Part shown: piece by piece, positions 6,860-7,837 of the stretch
Layout: the number at the start of each line of letters is the position of its first letter
Position numbering within the stretch: the first letter of the stretch is position 1
Assembly: GCA_013213915.1 (NCBI GenBank)
Contig: JABSRK010000172.1
Location: forward strand, 1-7,837
Direction: 5' to 3'
DNA: 7,837 nucleotides
Origin: Planctomycetota bacterium
GTDB taxonomy: Bacteria > Planctomycetota > GCA-002687715
The notes under the pieces: generated by a model
What the model was told of the DNA's origin: nothing
Database searches by the model: none
Seen by the model: the letters and a program-made list of their open reading frames with translations, nothing else
Made by a program: the position numbers and the translations under genes

Positions 6860-7387
6860 ATGCTGCGCCGCGTGAAGGCCACCGTCATCGAATCGCCCAT
6901 CGGGCCGCTGCTCTCCGTCGTCGATGACAAGGGGCGCCTGCTGCGGCTCGACCTGCCGAAGGGACGTACCGTGGCCGGGTTGCTGCGAGACGTGGGCGCC
7001 CTCGGTCGCGACCAGTCGGCAGGGCGTCACGTGGCGCGCCAGATCGATCAGTACTTCTCCGGGAAGCTGACGGAGTTCGATCTCCAGACGGCGCCCGCGG
7101 GTACGTCGTTCCAGCTGTCCGTCTGGCAGATGCTGGAACGCATCCCGTACGGGGAGACGTGGAGCTACGGGGAACTGGCGCGCCGGTTGCAGAAACCGGG
7201 GGCGGCGCGGGCCGTCGGGCGTGCGAACGGGACGAATCCGATCGCCATCGTCATCCCCTGCCACAGGGTGATCGGGGCGAACGGAACGCTGACCGGATAC
7301 GGTGGAGGCCTCGTCACGAAGCAACGGCTCCTGGACCTGGAGCGTGCGTTTACGGAGTCGATTGCTCCCGTGAACCCTCGTGTGTGA
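6860..7387 (+). CDS. Methylated-DNA--[protein]-cysteine S-methyltransferase
   Basis: The 175-residue cytoplasmic protein is an O6-alkylguanine-DNA alkyltransferase, which repairs O6-alkylguanine by transferring the alkyl group to its own cysteine in a single-use reaction. The acceptor is Cys134 in IPCHRVIG. Other landmarks are FQLSVWQMLERIPYGETWSYGEL (in parts: FQLSVWQML at about 91-99, IPYGETWSYGELA after it), RAVGRANGTNPI with the family's arginine finger and asparagine hinge region, and the closing GYGGGLVTKQRLLDLE. The N-terminal beta domain is short and lacks Ada-type zinc cysteines, so it is a stand-alone Ogt/MGMT-type enzyme. The ATG at 6860 has only a weak purine-rich site before it. 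An in-frame GTG at 6872 would give MKATVIESPIGPL, which also fits family N-termini, so the start is uncertain by four codons. It may be co-transcribed with the next gene, 20 bases downstream. Confidence 0.93.
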   Translation: MLRRVKATVIESPIGPLLSVVDDKGRLLRLDLPKGRTVAGLLRDVGALGRDQSAGRHVARQIDQYFSGKLTEFDLQTAPAGTSFQLSVWQMLERIPYGETWSYGELARRLQKPGAARAVGRANGTNPIAIVIPCHRVIGANGTLTGYGGGLVTKQRLLDLERAFTESIAPVNPRV

Positions 7388-7394
7388 TCTAGCC

Positions 7395-7400
7395 GGAGAG
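7395..7400 (+). promoter_or_regulatory. Ribosome binding site for the coiled-coil membrane protein
   Basis: GGAGAG sits seven bases before the ATG at 7408 in the 20-base gap after the methyltransferase stop. This good match is the main reason for accepting the partial gene at the right edge as real. Confidence 0.65.
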
Positions 7401-7407
7401 AATTGGG

Positions 7408-7837
7408 ATGAGTGGTTCTTCAGCGGTACTTCTGGTTGTTCTGGCGGCGGTCGCGGGGGGCGCCGGGGTCTGGGTGTTCACCTCGGGGGATGCGGATTCC
7501 GCAACGGGGCCGCCTCCACCCGCTGCGGTGGATTCTCCCCGAGACGATGTCTCGCGGAGCCCGGCGGCGGAGACCATGACGTTGCGGGCGCAGGCCACCG
7601 CACTCGCGGAACGTGACGGCCGCATTCGTGACCTTAAGGAGCAGTTGCGCGTGGCGGAGGAGAGGGCCGCGAGCCTCAGCGCGCAGTTGGAAGCGCGCGA
7701 CGGCAAGACAAGGGCGACCCTCGGTGCGGTCATGGCGCGTATCGCGGAGTTGCGCAAGCAAGGGATCGGCGCGTTGACCGACCAGGCTACGGTCGCCGCG
7801 CTGGTGGCAGATCTGCTCAGTCTGGGGGAGGCCGGCT
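7408..7837 (+). CDS. Membrane-anchored coiled-coil protein of unknown function, N-terminal part
   Basis: An open frame of 143 codons runs off the right edge without a stop. Residues about 5-24 (SAVLLVVLAAVAGGAGVWVF) form one hydrophobic segment with no positive charge before it and no clear signal-peptidase site, so a single N-terminal anchor or uncleaved signal is likely. A Pro/Ser/Asp-rich linker (about 27-55, including PPPP) follows. From about 57 the sequence is strongly helical and charged, with hydrophobic residues spaced by seven: Leu59, Leu66, Ile73, Leu80, Ala87, Leu94. That is a coiled coil, so oligomerisation in the periplasm or cell envelope is plausible. I do not recognise the family. 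The frame has a good ribosome binding site and follows the alkyltransferase by 20 bases, which suggests, but does not prove, shared transcription. The C-terminal part, which may hold any catalytic or binding domain, lies outside the window. Confidence 0.72.
   Translation, partial: MSGSSAVLLVVLAAVAGGAGVWVFTSGDADSATGPPPPAAVDSPRDDVSRSPAAETMTLRAQATALAERDGRIRDLKEQLRVAEERAASLSAQLEARDGKTRATLGAVMARIAELRKQGIGALTDQATVAALVADLLSLGEAG

Noticed and set aside
1..7837. CRISPR arrays, tRNA or rRNA genes, insertion sequences, defence genes
   Set aside because: No spaced direct repeats, cloverleaf-like sequences, rRNA segments, transposase motifs or terminal inverted repeats were seen on either strand.

Overview
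The window is a bacterial chromosome fragment of high G+C content (roughly two thirds G+C by eye). It is densely coding and nearly every gene has the G/C-rich third positions expected of such a genome. No rRNA, tRNA, insertion sequence or CRISPR array was seen. The protein types (a VC_2705-type sodium symporter with a DUF4212 small subunit, an Nramp-like carrier without metal ligands, an unusual single-domain old-yellow-enzyme relative) suggest an environmental Gram-negative-type bacterium. Planctomycetota is my best guess, but this is an impression and not a phylogenetic result.

Region 1 (1-6530, plus strand) is a tightly packed operon that enters from outside the window. In order it holds: the C-terminus of a DUF4212 symporter small subunit; its sodium:solute symporter large subunit; an enolase-superfamily enzyme with the complete muconate-lactonizing-enzyme (MLE) subgroup active site; an old-yellow-enzyme/NADH:flavin oxidoreductase relative with altered active-site residues; and an Nramp-fold transporter that lacks the metal-binding motifs. 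Each junction is a 1-base gap or a 1- to 4-base stop/start overlap, so the five genes are probably translated as a coupled unit. The likely meaning is a catabolic module: sodium-driven import of a small carboxylate, alpha-proton chemistry (dehydration, epimerisation or cycloisomerisation) by the enolase-family enzyme, a flavin-dependent redox step, and a second carrier for a related compound. The substrate cannot be read from the sequence.

Region 2 (about 6531-6816) carries, on the minus strand and convergent with the operon, the first ~70 codons of a nitrilase-type carbon-nitrogen hydrolase. Similarity stops abruptly near 6601 and the remainder of the gene, including the catalytic lysine and cysteine regions, is absent. 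This looks like a gene remnant at a rearrangement point next to the operon's 3' end.

Region 3 (6860-7837, plus strand) begins 43 bases beyond the remnant's start codon and runs divergently from it. It holds a complete methylated-DNA--protein-cysteine methyltransferase (DNA repair) and, 20 bases later, the start of a membrane-anchored coiled-coil protein of unknown function that runs off the right edge.
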